Below, in pieces: positions 10,421-22,240 of a DNA stretch of 64,000 bases; positions within the stretch are counted from its first letter, which is position 1, and the number at the start of each line of letters is the position of its first letter. A program made the translations under genes and the position numbers. The notes beneath the pieces were generated by a model, which saw only the letters and a list, made by a program, of their open reading frames with translations, made no database searches and was not told the origin of the DNA. Origin of the DNA: Ornithodoros turicata (taxonomy: Eukaryota; Arthropoda; Arachnida; Ixodida; Argasidae); the NCBI RefSeq assembly GCF_037126465.1, contig NW_026999320.1:1488001-1552000 (forward strand), given 5' to 3'.

Positions 10421-10955
10421 TGATAGAGATTTCCACTCCCGATGAACGCATACGCGGGATACTATGGCGCATGCTCCTGGTGGGACCATGACACATCACG
10501 ATGACGTGTCTCTGACCCGACCGGACCCGGCTGGTTCCGTCGAGTTGCTCGCTGTGTCTCCGCGTGGCAGCTCGACACGGCGCGGCGCCAGCTGTACGCC
10601 CCTCGCTGCTCCGTCTAAATTCGCTCACGAGAATACTGCGCGCATGACGAAGGTAAAATTTCGGTTCTAGATTCAGGAAACTGTTTTCTTTCTGATGAAA
10701 ACGAGAAAATATCATTTCATAGCTCCTTTAAGAGGGAACAACCTAGAGAGCATTAAACGTAATAATGCGTCATCTTGACGAGAGGTGGCATGCCGAAAAC
10801 GAGCGTTGCATCAACTCTGCGCAGCATAGGTGGGGGAAGATTGTCAGTTATTCATTGGATGGAAGCCAGGTGTCTCACTAGACGCCGAGGTGTGTAATTT
10901 CCTCTCAACAGCAAAATACTCGTCGGCCGCCGGGACGAGAGGCGGACGGCTTACA
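10421..10955. other. No recognised feature
   Basis: GC-rich stretch (10450-10640) followed by AT-rich DNA. I recognise no gene. Confidence 0.35.
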
Positions 10956-10959
10956 CCTG

Positions 10960-11096
10960 TTCATGAATGGTATCCTATGGTGGTAGAGTACTACAAGAGT
11001 GGCACAACGCCTCGAGTAATCTGTCCCGCATGCCTCGCATCCCTTGCACCATTCAAACTGACAGTGGACCTCAATTCACACGACGTATTCAGATAA
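10960..11096 (+). pseudogene. Integrase fragment
   Basis: One plus-strand frame around 11048-11093 reads TIQTDSGPQFTRRIQ, matching the second catalytic-Asp segment of retroelement integrases (TDxGPQFT). Little else is left upstream, and the frame stops shortly after. Superfamily (Gypsy or BEL) cannot be decided. Confidence 0.35.
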
Positions 11097-11129
11097 TCAT
11101 CCCCAGCCCTTAACACTCGCAGCAATGGG

Positions 11130-11200
11130 GCAGCTGTGAAAGCTCTATGGCCAAAGTTGCCTTTGCGCCATTAAAATCCTAATCATCATCAGCAGCAGCA
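11130..11200 (+). mobile_element. LINE-like 3' tail with (ATC/AGC)n
   Basis: The segment ends GCGCCATTAAAATCC, then an ATC run that changes to AGC repeats. Many arthropod LINEs of the I/Jockey group end in this style. The body of the element is missing (5'-truncated), so this is a weak call. Confidence 0.35.
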
Positions 11201-12400
11201 GCTGTGAAAGCTGGTCAAACAGCAGAGCATGTTCTCAAGAAATGCTCAGACAGCAGCAGCTTTATCAGTCGCTGAGAGGCTCGAGGATCAGAAGGGTCTT
11301 CAAATCCAGAGCTCCTTATGTGGAGGAGAATGGAGCAAAAAACTGGGCTGGAGCTGGAAAAAACTGCGAAACTGGGCTGGAGTCGGAAAAGATTAGAGCT
11401 GCGCAATACTGACAATTATGCGCAGCAACCCGAAGGACAGCTCTAGAGCAAGCGGCATCATAGAAAGCACAATCCCAGCACACCAGTATGGGTCTTATAT
11501 TGGAAACCAGCATTGCTAATAATGACCCAAAATGGCAATCGTAACCTGGTCCCATAGTGGAGGAATATATGAAACCGATATTGGCCAGCCAGTTTTGCCA
11601 GTGCCCTGCCAGCCACATAGATTACCACAGTTCTGATCAGACTTCATAGATATTAGTCAATAAATATATTAATATATTGTGAGACAGAACAGGAACACAT
11701 CGTCATCGCTAGGAACCAGCGCGAGATGCATACTAGAACTAGCATTTATATGTGTTATTTTATTCTTTTATTTTCTCCCCTCGTCTATTCATTCCTCTTT
11801 TGGCACTTACTTCGAAGGATGTTGTTCAGGGTCCTCGAAGGTCGTCTTCAGCGTTAGTAGGTTAGTCCAGGTTAGATGTGGGCACAGCTCCTCACGGGTA
11901 TAGGGTGACGTCACCACATGCTAATCTCGATCCTGATGGCTTCTCGCTGAACTTGACGTTCAGCCCTGGCAAGCAGCCGCAGGTATCTGTTGTCGACGTT
12001 TCAGAAATACATACTCCGCTCTCCGCTTCGCTCAGAGCTCTCCGGTACTCGTGGCTCTTTCATCATGTGGCGCCCGTGCTGGTTGTCTGATCTACCCTGA
12101 CCAGCTCGCAAGCTTCGCTTGGATAGTTTTCCTTTTGTAGTGTATGTTGCAGAACCTCGGGTCTTGGGTTCAGCGTATACACTAGAAAGCTACAAAATGC
12201 GCAAAATCAGTGCACGCTCATGGTAATATATCTATTTTATGTTGTACAGCACTGAAATGTCCCCAAAGTGTGTGTGTTTTTAATGCGTTAGCATTAGGAG
12301 TGTCAAAACGGAAAAATATGTATGTATATATATGTGTGCCCGTGTGTGAGATGGTGAAGCCTCACCGAGACAGCGGTATAAATGGACATACAAAGGAGAT
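11201..12400. other. No recognised feature
   Basis: Contains a small tandem duplication (about 11335-11395, AACTGGGCTGGAG unit twice). Otherwise it is unassigned intergenic or intronic DNA. Confidence 0.35.
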
Positions 12401-12714
12401 ATGAGAGGGTAAATGGAGGCAAATGATTTGAGTAAGAGGTAAGAGTTATTGAAGGTAATGAGTGGCAGTGAAAAGCAGTTAAAACAAGAAAGTTGAGTTT
12501 AAACGTAATGAATATAAGGCAGGAGAAAGATTAAATAAAATTAAAGAAAAACCGAAAGTAAACGCGGGTTATACCAGACGCAATTAAATGTAATTAAAGG
12601 TAATTAACGTCAAAGGGGAATTGAGAGTAATTATTGCAAATAAACGTAATTATAGGTGATTGAAATTACGACTAATTAAAGGTTAATTAAATGGACTTAC
12701 ATATATCGATTGAG
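12400..12714. repeat. AT-rich GTAATTAAA-type low-complexity DNA
   Basis: Repeated degenerate GTAATTA/AATTAAAGG words (12540-12700) without a fixed period. Confidence 0.5.
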
Positions 12715-12880
12715 TGTCAAACCGGAAATCAAGCATTGACTGGGGTGGACAATCAGAAGTGAAGAACCGGAAGTTGAGTTGTACCGGAAATGCATAACCG
12801 AAGTCAAGTATAGACGGGGTGTGGAGAACCGGAAGTCGGGTTTAGACGAAGTGGGTACCCGGAAGTCAAGTATGGATTGG
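12715..12880 (+). repeat. Degenerate minisatellite, AACCGGAAGT unit
   Basis: Four or five imperfect units share AACCGGAAGT and a GTATAGACGGGGTG-like half. They are spaced roughly 30-45 bp apart. Confidence 0.55.
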
Positions 12881-13530
12881 AAAAGGCGGTTAACGCATTT
12901 CTCTCGTATTTACCACTTAATCGCCAGTGGTTCTTCTTTTTTTTTTTTTTTACCACTATGTACTACGACAATCAGATGAAACCAATTGTGCCTCTTTCTG
13001 TTGTCCAGCGACAGACACTTGCTATACCTGCGCGCCCCGTAAGTTGCATTATATGAAATGCGGCAGTTCGCAGACTACAGAGCTCTATCATAAATGCGTA
13101 CATTAGCCTACTGCAGTTCATGCAGTTTAATTGCAATATCAAGCATGGTGTCTGAGTCGGTAACACTCGAAACATCACACAGTGTCGCTGAATGATAGCA
13201 GGTTGGGTCAGTTGGTTGGCAGCCGCAAGGACGAGAAGCAGAATGAAGGACTAGCGTGAGATCGTCATCTATGGGGCATGTATGGCCGCCACACTCCTGG
13301 GGTGATTTTCGGTCGATTAGAGATGTCCTTGATCGTCTTACAGTAGCACTGCTGTAGTGGTTGAACGGAAGGACGACACAAAGAAACATGACAGAACCTG
13401 CTTGACTATGAACCGCCTTAATTCACTTGCTGTTCCAAGAGTTTGAGGGATAAAAAATTGATGACTAATGTATTGCACGGCTGTGTGGCATGAAATATTT
13501 TGCGTCTCACCCTCTGCATTGCCTAAACAG

Positions 13531-13608
13531 GAGGAAGCTGTTGTTCCCCTTGAACACCTCGAGCGCGCATACGAAGTCACCAACAGGAACATACGGCGAA
13601 TTCAAACC
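13531..13608 (+). CDS. Host gene exon 1 of 8 in window (SLC9C-like exchanger)
   Basis: A 78-bp exon between the acceptor TGCCTAAACAG and the donor GTAAGT encodes 26 residues beginning EEAVVPLEHLERAYEV, probably amphipathic helix. It has phase 0 at both ends and joins in frame to the next candidate exon at 23420. In SLC9C proteins this position would be the cytosolic stretch after the transporter membrane domain. Identity of this exon alone is weak; support comes from splice signals and phase agreement with the later exons. Exons for the exchanger membrane domain are not visible further left. Confidence 0.45.
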
Positions 13609-14101
13609 GTAAGTGTAGTACAATCAAACGTGTTCAAAATAATTCATATATCCTATGGCGCACTGTTAAACATGTAGAACTGCGATAGCACTCTAGCTGA
13701 CAAAGGGCGGTCCCTGCGCTGCGATTGTGCATGATTTACGTGCAGCGCAATGGCAAACCTGAGCATGGGTTAAAATGGGCGCCGTGCATCAATACGACCG
13801 AATTGCGCGTGCAAACGCGTCTACTTGTTGAAGTCACTGTACGGCTTACTGAGCATTTCTCAACATCTGGCTGAGTGTAATGGTGGCACGCTTTGTCCGT
13901 CGCCGCTTCGTGGCGTTATCGGCTATACCCCGCTTAGGTTTGTAATTTCGGTGACACGTCAGCATCTCCCGCAGCAATTGCGAGATCATTTTTTTAGTGC
14001 TCTGCAGCACACCGCATACGTTCTAACTCCGCGGCGTTGGTGTCGCCAGACGATGTGGACGACATCACGTGAGACGCGCTTCGGAGACAGTGAGGGACCA
14101 G
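13609..14101. other. Intron, nothing recognised
   Basis: Start of the roughly 9.8-kb intron between host exons 1 and 2. Confidence 0.35.
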
Positions 14102-14392
14102 AGTCATGGTCGAGTGGGTAAAAAAGTCTGCTCGTTGTTGCACGTAGCAAAGGTCGTGCGAAGATTAGAAGGTGGTCGATTGCAATCCTACCACATGCCG
14201 TGTTGTGCAAGGTTTCCAGGCATCCGGCGGACATTCCAGAGGAATGTCGGCACAGTTCCCTCTGAAATCGATCCAGGACGCCATACCAACTCCATATCCC
14301 TCGCTCCTTCCTGCTGGTCTTTCTCCATTCGTCCACGTGTGTACGCGCGGCTGATACACATGGTTACTTGATGGCGCTAACGCGTATTCAAA
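14102..14392 (+). mobile_element. tRNA-derived SINE
   Basis: The head has an A-box-like GGTCGAGTGGGTAA and a decayed B box (GGTCGATTGCAATCC). The body contains TTCCAGGCATCCGGCGGACA, and the tail ends TGGCGCTAACGCGT. The tail pattern matches the fragment at 53594-53662, so both belong to one family. SINEs of this build occur in ixodid ticks (for example the Ruka family), but I cannot confirm the family name. Confidence 0.55.
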
Positions 14393-14990
14393 CGCGCCTA
14401 TATGCACTGATGTGCGAAGGAGTGACAGCGATAGCTGTATCGTCCAGGCGAAAGAGTGCGCTGCGTTCCGCTCGTGCGGGTGCCACGTCGATCCGAAACC
14501 ACAGCCTATCGCGAACGTCACAAACTCGTTATTCAGAAACTTGTCTGTGCTAACTCCAACGGACGGTTCAAGTACACGCGTCTGGGACTGTTCACATCTC
14601 ATGGCCACGGCGTCGTGCTCGCGTACTTGTTCGTTCTCCCACCTTCGTCTCTTGGCACCGGCTTCGCGTTCCCGAGCCTTTCGAATCTTCTTGGCTTCGT
14701 CTCATCGCAACCACTTCCGTTCTCTCATTGTTGGGACATGTTGCCTTCGTGCAGCCAGTGTCCGTTAGGCCGCTTGTTCGCTCAACGTGCTATGCCGTTC
14801 GGGTGCTGCAGCCGGCGCTTCAAGTGCAGCTAGCAGACAATTTTCGCCTCTACGTTATGATACCCAGTACGGCATTAGTCTAATGGTGCGACGCTACCGC
14901 AACTGAGCTAGCGTACAGCCTGTACGAATCTCCTCGATAAATAGCGTACTGCCTTTAACTAGTATACGGGGTGTTGCACGAGAGAGCGCT
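14393..14990. other. No recognised feature
   Basis: Several open frames overlap here on both strands, but none has a family signature or agrees with the host exon phases. Confidence 0.35.
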
Positions 14991-15846
14991 CCCTAGTTAT
15001 TAAAAAAATCTACGTGAGATAAACATGGTAAAGCTTCTGCATGACAGTTGTGAAGGTTTTTTCTACTCAAACATGCGGTTTGCAATAGTGTACTTCATTA
15101 AATAGGCTAATTATTTTAATTGTACTCAAAATTTTGCCAAGGAATGGTAACCTTTTTGCTTTATCAGAGAGTCCGAGGCCACCAAATGCTATTCCAATCG
15201 TATTGCTTCGAATATATGCCAATTATTCGACATCCGTAAACTTGCCATGACTGCGAGCGTGCTTTCGGATTGCACAGTGCCCGGACTATTGGCACGGCCC
15301 CAAGACGCTCACATTCCGCAGGAAACAGCATGAGAAAAACATAAAAAGGGAGGCTGAGGACCGGGCGCAATCTGATCAACCAATAAAACAAGTTCATGTG
15401 AAAAGATAAAAGGATCCTGTTATTTGTCCCATACAAAAAAAGGGGAGAAGCAAAAAGGGAATTGGCCTGGCTTTTTGCTGTGTTCTGTGTTGTCCTTTCC
15501 TCCTCCCGATACTTTAGGTGGAGGGGCAACTTGGCCCAGCGTGCGCCTTGAGGAGCGACGGTTTTTCTGGGGGTTATCACGTGTTTCCGGGTGTACAATT
15601 TTTGCGGAAACATTGTGAAAGATCATGTGCCTGTGACTGAAATGGTGTGTCGTGGCAATGGGCTTTCTAATTAACGCAAAAAATTACCTTTCCTTGGCAA
15701 TTTTTTGAGTTCAGTTAAGGTAATTAAACTAATCAATGAGGTACACTCATAGACAACACCTGTCTGGGTAGGAAAAAACCTTCACAAGTGTCGTACAGAA
15801 GGTTTCGAATTTTTATCTCACGTAGATTTTCTTTTTAATTAGGGGT
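14991..15846. mobile_element. Non-autonomous DNA element with ~160-bp TIRs
   Basis: The left arm (14991-15150) and right arm (15682-15846) are inverted copies. They share AATCTACGTGAGATAAA near the outer ends, TTGTGAAGGTTTTTTC in the middle and TTGCCAAGGAA at the inner ends, with moderate divergence. The roughly 530-bp interior has no recognisable transposase. Target duplications were not found, so the superfamily is open. Confidence 0.65.
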
Positions 15847-16957
15847 AATGTAGCAGCATTAGCTGCACCACCATCGCCTTTAGCCACATGACCCTTTTTC
15901 TGCCCTGCCACCTCGCGCTCGCGAGATGCGAGTTAGTTAGTGTTTATTCCACTCGAGCGACCGGCCAGAGCTGTCATTAAAATAGTCTGGTCCGACTTGC
16001 CGACTCTTGTCTCCTGGCCTCATTCAACTCCCGACAGTAACTTTCTCGTGCAACCCCCTGTATATTGGAGGTGTCGTGCGGGTTGTAGGACCCGGCGAGG
16101 AGAAGCAGACTATGGCTCGGTTTCATCAACGCTGGTTAACTTTGAATCCAGATCAGGTGTTGCCAAAAGTTGAAATTACCACTCAATTCATTTTTACAAA
16201 CGTTACCTAGGGACGTGATGAATGTTTCAGTGACAATAACTCCCTTTAGTGAAGCAGTGTTAAGCGTTAAATCCAAGTTAAAAGAAGACGGAAGCGAAAA
16301 TAAGCTGCAAAGCTGTTTGCCTCATATTGCGACGTGTACCAAAACAATCCGGTAGTCAACTTAGATTTACGTATATTGGTTGAAATGCCGCCACAATCGG
16401 GACATAAAATTCGGCCGCGGAGCACTCCGAGCCCCTGGTGAGCGTCGCCGCGCCGCCGTATCACACCACGGAAGTGACGCACTTGTCTCTCCTGTTGGAG
16501 TTCCTGACTTGTGAACTCTTTCCTGGCTGTGCTACAGCATGTTGCCCATTCCCTTTCAACAACGCGAGGACAAAGTGTTCCTTGCACGAACGATACACGG
16601 ATAGACAGCTCAAACATAGCGTCAAACATCGACTGACGTTTATTACAAAGATAACAGTACCGAGGCTGCCTCCAAAATCCATTCGAAGGAAGGTGATCTC
16701 ATTCTCTGTAGGGGTGAGAGTCTTGCTGCTTACATTGCTGGCTGTCTTACCTTGCGTTCAGCCAGGATATGTTTCAGAACAAAAACTCTCTACCAGTCTG
16801 TTGTTGTTTTCGTGGCCGTAGTTGCCATTGGCGCTCGACTGGCAATCGAGAGATAGGAAGTACAAATTCCGCCGATGTCTGACTTTTATGATGACTGTCA
16901 TATTTCAATCGTTTCCGAAAGACAGGAATAATATTCTCGCCGCTAATCCGTCTATGC
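15847..16957. other. No recognised feature
   Basis: Intronic DNA with short frames only; no splice-flanked exon in phase 0 was found. Confidence 0.35.
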
Positions 16958-16959
16958 CT

Positions 16960-17260
16960 ACTTGCAGACAGGTGAAACAAGACAAGTAGTGCGCATACAT
17001 ATTGTTGACGAATGGTTCAAAACAAATCTAGAGGTGCTCATTACCCTTGGCTTGTCAACGAAGCACATCAGGCTGAAAGAAGGAGCGGCCCCTTCTGTAT
17101 TTTCACGAAAATGCAAGGCACAAATCTTTACCTCCACTTGGCGTTTCGGCGTGCGTCTGATTCCCGCTACGGGGAAAAAACGGAGACGAGAAGCATGTAC
17201 GAACCCATCTCTCATAGGATTTGTCGCCTTCAGAGTTCCACGAGATCTACGAATCTAACA
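16960..17260 (-). pseudogene. THAP-like domain relic
   Basis: Minus-strand frame 17215-16958 contains KICALHFRENTEGAAPSF, similar to the Cys-x-x-His-Phe and following loop of THAP fingers. A neighbouring frame just upstream reads SYERWVRTCFSS, like the Trp-containing helix of the same fold. The two pieces are out of frame. The assignment is tentative. Confidence 0.35.
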
Positions 17261-18130
17261 TCTTCAGGCGTTATTCGGAATTCGCCGTGTTTATCCCGTT
17301 CACCGGCCAGCCGCACATGGAGCTCGAGAGATAATTTGACGTCACGCGCTCCTGAGATTTTCCGCAATGCTTTGCGGCAGCGGGCGCGCTCCATGGGCGA
17401 TCGTGTCGGGTGGGCGGCACAGCGCGCTCGTAATCGTCAAAAATATGCCAATCCGTACAGCGTACTCGCAAAATACTAGTGGCACCATAATTCTACGTAA
17501 TATTTACACCTTGTTCGGACTCTTTTTTGCAATGGACAAATTTGGCTTCCGTTGTCCTTTAAAGGACCGTTGATCTCGGTTCAAACGGTGATCGGCGTTG
17601 GTGAAAAACAGACCTAGGCGACCTCGCAACTAGGAGAGAGGCCAGATGGCGGTGCGGACTCCCGTAGCAATTTGATGCTGCTCAAGGTGATTTCGAGTAA
17701 CCCTTTCGTGGATGCTACGAAATGACTTGTAATAACAGAACCCCTCAACGGAATAACATCGAAAGGCTTCATGGTTCAAGGATCGGATTTTTCCGTGCCT
17801 GAGCGCTACGACCTTAATTAACCGCACCGTATCCTTCCACGGTGTACTAAAACCCCAACAGGGCTAGTCTGACGTATCGTGATGTGGTTTCGAATTATCG
17901 TAGAGTATGCCGTAAACGGACGTTGGAAACTGGCTTACTACACCTGTCTCGTACGGTGATTGCCGTCGCGCCTTACTGCTGTGTTTCTTTTTTATCTGCT
18001 CTCGCATTTACTGCTGCGCTAATCTGCGCAACTCAAGACGCGCCGAATAAAGCGCGAGGAACCACGCACGACCTCGAGAGAACTTCCGTCATACAACTAT
18101 CGCTGTAAATTTAGCGCACATTGGGCGGTG
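17261..18130. other. No recognised feature
   Basis: Intronic DNA with no family signature. Confidence 0.35.
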
Positions 18131-18133
18131 TTA

Positions 18134-18630
18134 TGACGAATTGAGGTGGCCATTTCGCGACAACTTTTTGTGGCAGATCTCGAGCGAACATGTTCACTTG
18201 GTCAAAGCTGAGCAACCTAGCATGTTCGCGTGGCGCTTTCCGAGCGCCCGGAATTTGCCAGCTGCGAAAACACTCCAAAAGCCGGGAGACGACATTAGGA
18301 GTTACCTACTTTTTTTGTCCATTTGGCAGCTAGCACTTTTTTCGTCCGGTCTGGAAGCGATCGAGCAGCGGGTGCCCAAGTATTTACGATGTCGTCGCTT
18401 CCGCACTGCAACGGTGCCGTGTGCCCTCATTGTCCCGCACGTCGAAGTTCACGTGATTTTGAAGAAGTCGGAACCCGAAGACCTGTGACCGCGATGTCCC
18501 TAGCGTGATCCAAATGACTAAAAGTGCTAGATCCCTGACACTCATGTTAGGGTGGGAACGCTCGGGCGTCGACCTAGCAAATTGCCAGAGCTAGGCCATG
18601 TTGCCATGAAATGACCGCTCGAAATCGCCA
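18134..18630. mobile_element. MITE family B, copy 1
   Basis: About 500 bp with imperfect terminal inverted repeats (left end TGACGAATTGAGGTGGCCAT, right end inverse TGGCGATTTCGAGCGGTCAT). Both ends are flanked by TTA (18131-18133, 18631-18633). It is repeated at 25786-26232 and in part at 39565-39640. A 3-bp TTA duplication would suit PIF/Harbinger, but no transposase is present. Confidence 0.6.
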
Positions 18631-18633
18631 TTA

Positions 18634-20170
18634 GCACATCGTAAGTGCTCCACGAAAACTATACGATAAAAGAAGCTGTGAAATCCAAGATCAACAACGT
18701 GATACCGGCAACTTTAAAGAAATGCTATTGCATTAAAAAAAAATTACATCGTATTTAGCAACAACATAACCCACTAGGGAGAGACGCGAAGGAAGCCCGT
18801 GCAAAGGTCACAATCAAACCTCAGCCTCGCACCCACAAGTTAAAGGGGTTGTGAATCCAAATGCAAATATTACACAAAATCATGTTTGAAATGTAGATTT
18901 CTTGATGCCAAACATCTCCGTCGAAACCCTGTCACGCTGCGCTCCCGCGCCACGGAGTTATGACGCTTTGAATATGAGGAGATCCTTTCACTCTTGGCTC
19001 GCCTCCTCCTCGCCCGATCTCGGTATGACGTAGTACCGAGCGCGCCATGGAAGTGCGGAGTTCCCGTTCTCATGACGACGCCTGTAAACAGGGACGCGGC
19101 GAGCGCTGGGACGCGACGTGGCGAAGTGAAATGGGCGGAAGGTCTATGACGTAGTGCCATAGAGCAACCGGTCAAGGCGTGACTTCCCGCCTACTTCATG
19201 GAGCTGCCCGGCACCGTTTGGCGCCACGGTCGGCGGGGGCTTCACGAATTTGAGGTTTTCAAAACTCTGTAGCATAAAAAAGTAATAGGAGCTTGGAGGT
19301 GGACTTTGCGTACGGAGTGCGTGGAGTAAGGCGTACAGGCTGCCAGAGACAAATGTCTATCTGTGGGGTTTCTCAACCTTTTTAATTGCACTTTGTGTGG
19401 AGGAGAGACGAAATACTTTATCAGGGAGAGTGTTGAAAGGCTTACCACCTTAGCACTACCTTTACTTTTTGTTTTCTTAAGATGTTGGTACTCCACCAAG
19501 TTTCTGTAGTAGAATCAGTGTGCAATTATAAAATTACAAACGCGGAGCAAGTGCACAGAACGCACAGGCAAGCTTTAACAGAACGGACGTCTGCATGTCA
19601 TCATGTCTTGGTGTCGTTCGACCTGTGAACATTTTCATGAATTATGCTGCTGTCAAATTTTTACCGAAAGCACGTGCGTCCTCGAAAAGTGCCGGAAAGT
19701 CTGTGGAAATTCTCAAATCCTGTGATTGTGATTTTTTTTATCTGGTGCTTGACAACAGCTGGATTAGAGCCTACAAAGCGGACACGTAAATTATCAATTG
19801 TAAATGGGAAAAAATAAAGCACAAGTAATGATATGATAAAATATGATATGACGAAATATGACATGATATGCGGTGCTTTACACTCCAAGAAAAGGGTTTG
19901 TGAAATTGTGGTAACTTATATAGTTACCACCTAGGTCAACATACCGTCTGATAAAGGGTGTAAAAGGGTGGTAAAAGAAATTATCATATATCTAAATTGC
20001 AAAAAAAGGCGTACGCCCCCCTAGCTCACTGAATCAGAAGCGGTAACTCTCATTCGTGGCAATGGATGGTTGGCGGGCAACGTGCGATGCGGTGGAGTTC
20101 TGCTTTGAGAGTGAGGTAGAAGGTAGAACTTTGCAACCTTTTAAGCACGACATATGCGACAATTATTACC
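18634..20170. other. Intron; GC-rich block, ATGATATG repeats, hairpin
   Basis: A GC-rich block at 18890-19240 shows no gene. Around 19825-19870 there are degenerate ATGATATG repeats. At about 19909-19932 a short hairpin pairs GTGGTAACT with AGTTACCAC. Confidence 0.4.
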
Positions 20171-20179
20171 TCCTAAAGG

Positions 20180-22240
20180 GTGAGAAAACAACGAAGTTGC
20201 ACAGCGGTTTGACACAACAAATAATTTAATGCAGACGTTTCGTCTCCCATGCGGGGGACAGCATCAGTGAAAGCAGAATGAGAGACGGCCGCAACCAGCG
20301 GATTACTTAACAAGGTCGGCGAACACTTGGGGGAGGGGGCCGCGATTGGTATTACACACTGAACGTTCTCCCCGCACGTGCCACGACTCAAGCAGTTTCC
20401 TGGGACCCCATCTTTGTTCCCTCGCTAAGGTCACATCATTAGCGTAGTCAAAAGAGTGATCTGTTTTCCAACAATGATTGGTGAGCTCAGTCTTAAATCG
20501 CGTTGCGTTTGGTGAGTTAGGTTCGTGCTCTTTCAGTCTTGTACTGCGCTTACGGGCCGTCTCTCCAATGTAGTACACCTCGCAACCGAGGCATTGTACT
20601 TTATACACAACACCCGTCTGGGACTCAGCGGGAAATAGGGTTTTTTGGCATAGAAATGAGTAAACGAAGTTTCAGGCAGGGCTTGAATGCAGTCTTGATT
20701 TTTAAAGAGAGGAGGGCTCGCCGAATGGACTCTGATACAGCTTTGACGTATGAGATGGTGATGATGCCGTGTCGGAAATCGTCTTTCTTTCACGTCCTTG
20801 GTTCGAGCATTCGCTTTCGTGTTCTCAAAGAAACGTAGCGGGTATCATCGTTTCATGAATGACTCCTTCATTGTCAGCTCCTCGGACGTACGCTGTTCCG
20901 GGCATGAGGCGAAATTTTCACTACGGTGAAGCAGTGTTCTCACTGCACTGCGTTTGTGTTCAATCGGATGATAGGATTCGAAGTTGCCAGTATCACAGGG
21001 CTTACGGTAGACGGAAGTTCGAATCGGGCCGATGGTGAGCCTGCGTACGGACACATCCAGAAAGGGGAACCGCTTCTCCTGTTCAAGTTAGTATGTGAAC
21101 TGAATGGACAGCTCAATATTGTTCAGGGTCGAATGGAATTCATCTAGGAGGTTGCGATTCAGGATCACGAACGTATCGTCGACTTACCGTCGGTAGAACT
21201 TGATGTTGTGGGTAAATCGTTGGAAGGCAGATTCTTCAACGTATTCCATGATGAGATTCGCCATTGCCACGGACACCGGGCTGCCGATTGGACAACACTC
21301 AATCTGATGGTAAATCTGCCCCCAGAACGAAAAGTAAGATTGGCTCAGGCAGAAGCGTAGCCGAATGATATGTCCTCCACCGTGAGAGAACTACCTGTGG
21401 GAAGGGTGGCGTCGTCGCTATGTCGTGCTTCAGCCACTTTCACTGCTACCGCTGTGGGGACGTTAGTGAAAAGAGAGACGACATCAAAAGAGACCATGAT
21501 GTCGTTGTCATCGACGACTTGATCATGATCAAACGGACGAATTCCTTGGCGTTAAACTGTGTCAGACCTTTCTATCAAGGCGACTCAGGTGATTAAATCC
21601 ACAAGGCGCTTCGACAGGTTATATGTTGGGGATCAAATAAAGGAAACGATGGGTCGCAAGGGGTAATCAGGCTCGTGAATTTTGGGGAGGCCGTAGAGTC
21701 TAGGTGTTGAGCCATCCGACGAGAACAGGCGTCGATACGTCACGTCATCGAGGCGTTCCTTTTTCCTTGATGTCACGGATGTGATCGTCAAGACGGCATT
21801 CAGATTTCTGGGTAGGATCACCGTGATGAAATGGGAAGCATAATCGATAATCCTCTGCATTTTTGCGTAGTTATGCTCTTTTTCCAGTACGACGGTGCCT
21901 TTTCCCTTACCCGCCGGAATGTTTATGAAAGAGTCGTATGACCAGAGATCACGCAGTGCTGCATGTTCCTTCCGCGTGAGATGAGATTTGTTGGAATCGT
22001 GGTGGAGTTAGTCAACGTAGTGGCGATGCGACTATGAGCCAAGTTGACCCCTATGATGTCCTTTAGGTGTCGTAGTTTATCCTCAATTCCTACGACCATG
22101 TCTGTCTCGCTTGGATACTGCGCAGCGGGCCAGGGCAACGTCAAGGCCCCTAGAAAGAAGGCTGAGGTGACCATCGGTGAATTGCTTCGACGACAGATTG
22201 AAAACAACGGCACAACGTACGTCCGAGGAGCTGACAATCA
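20180..22240 (-). pseudogene. Penelope-like element, RT plus GIY-YIG (minus copy)
   Basis: Read on the minus strand, the copy shows an N-terminal helical part (22237-21923), LYGLPKIHEPDYPLRPIVSF (21720-21640), motif A SFDVVSLFTNVP (about 21490-21455), CPIGSPVSVAMANLIMEY (about 21300-21245) and catalytic VDDTFVI (about 21185). A stop codon sits just before VDD. The GIY-YIG domain (CEVYYIGETARKRSTRLKEH) lies at 20590-20530. Frames shift several times, so it is inactive. The 3' end near 20200 carries a hammerhead-like motif. Its 5' side is fused head-to-head with the plus copy that starts near 22178. Confidence 0.8.
20231..20268 (-). other. Hammerhead-ribozyme-like motif in PLE 3' end
   Basis: On the minus strand, CTGATG (20267-20262) is followed by a hairpin GTCCCCC-GCAT-GGGAGAC (one mismatch) and then GAAAC (20241-20237). 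This is the order of the hammerhead core, stem II and GAAA. The core adenine after CUGAUG is replaced, so activity is doubtful. PLEs are known to carry hammerhead motifs. Confidence 0.4.

Noticed and set aside
14165..14608. 147-codon minus-strand open frame
   Set aside because: Runs antisense through the SINE and has no family signature.
14870..14930. tRNA-like phrase GTCTAATGGTGCGAC
   Set aside because: No B box and no cloverleaf.
15164..15613. 149-codon minus-strand open frame inside the long-TIR element
   Set aside because: No transposase motif; composition looks like translated non-coding DNA.
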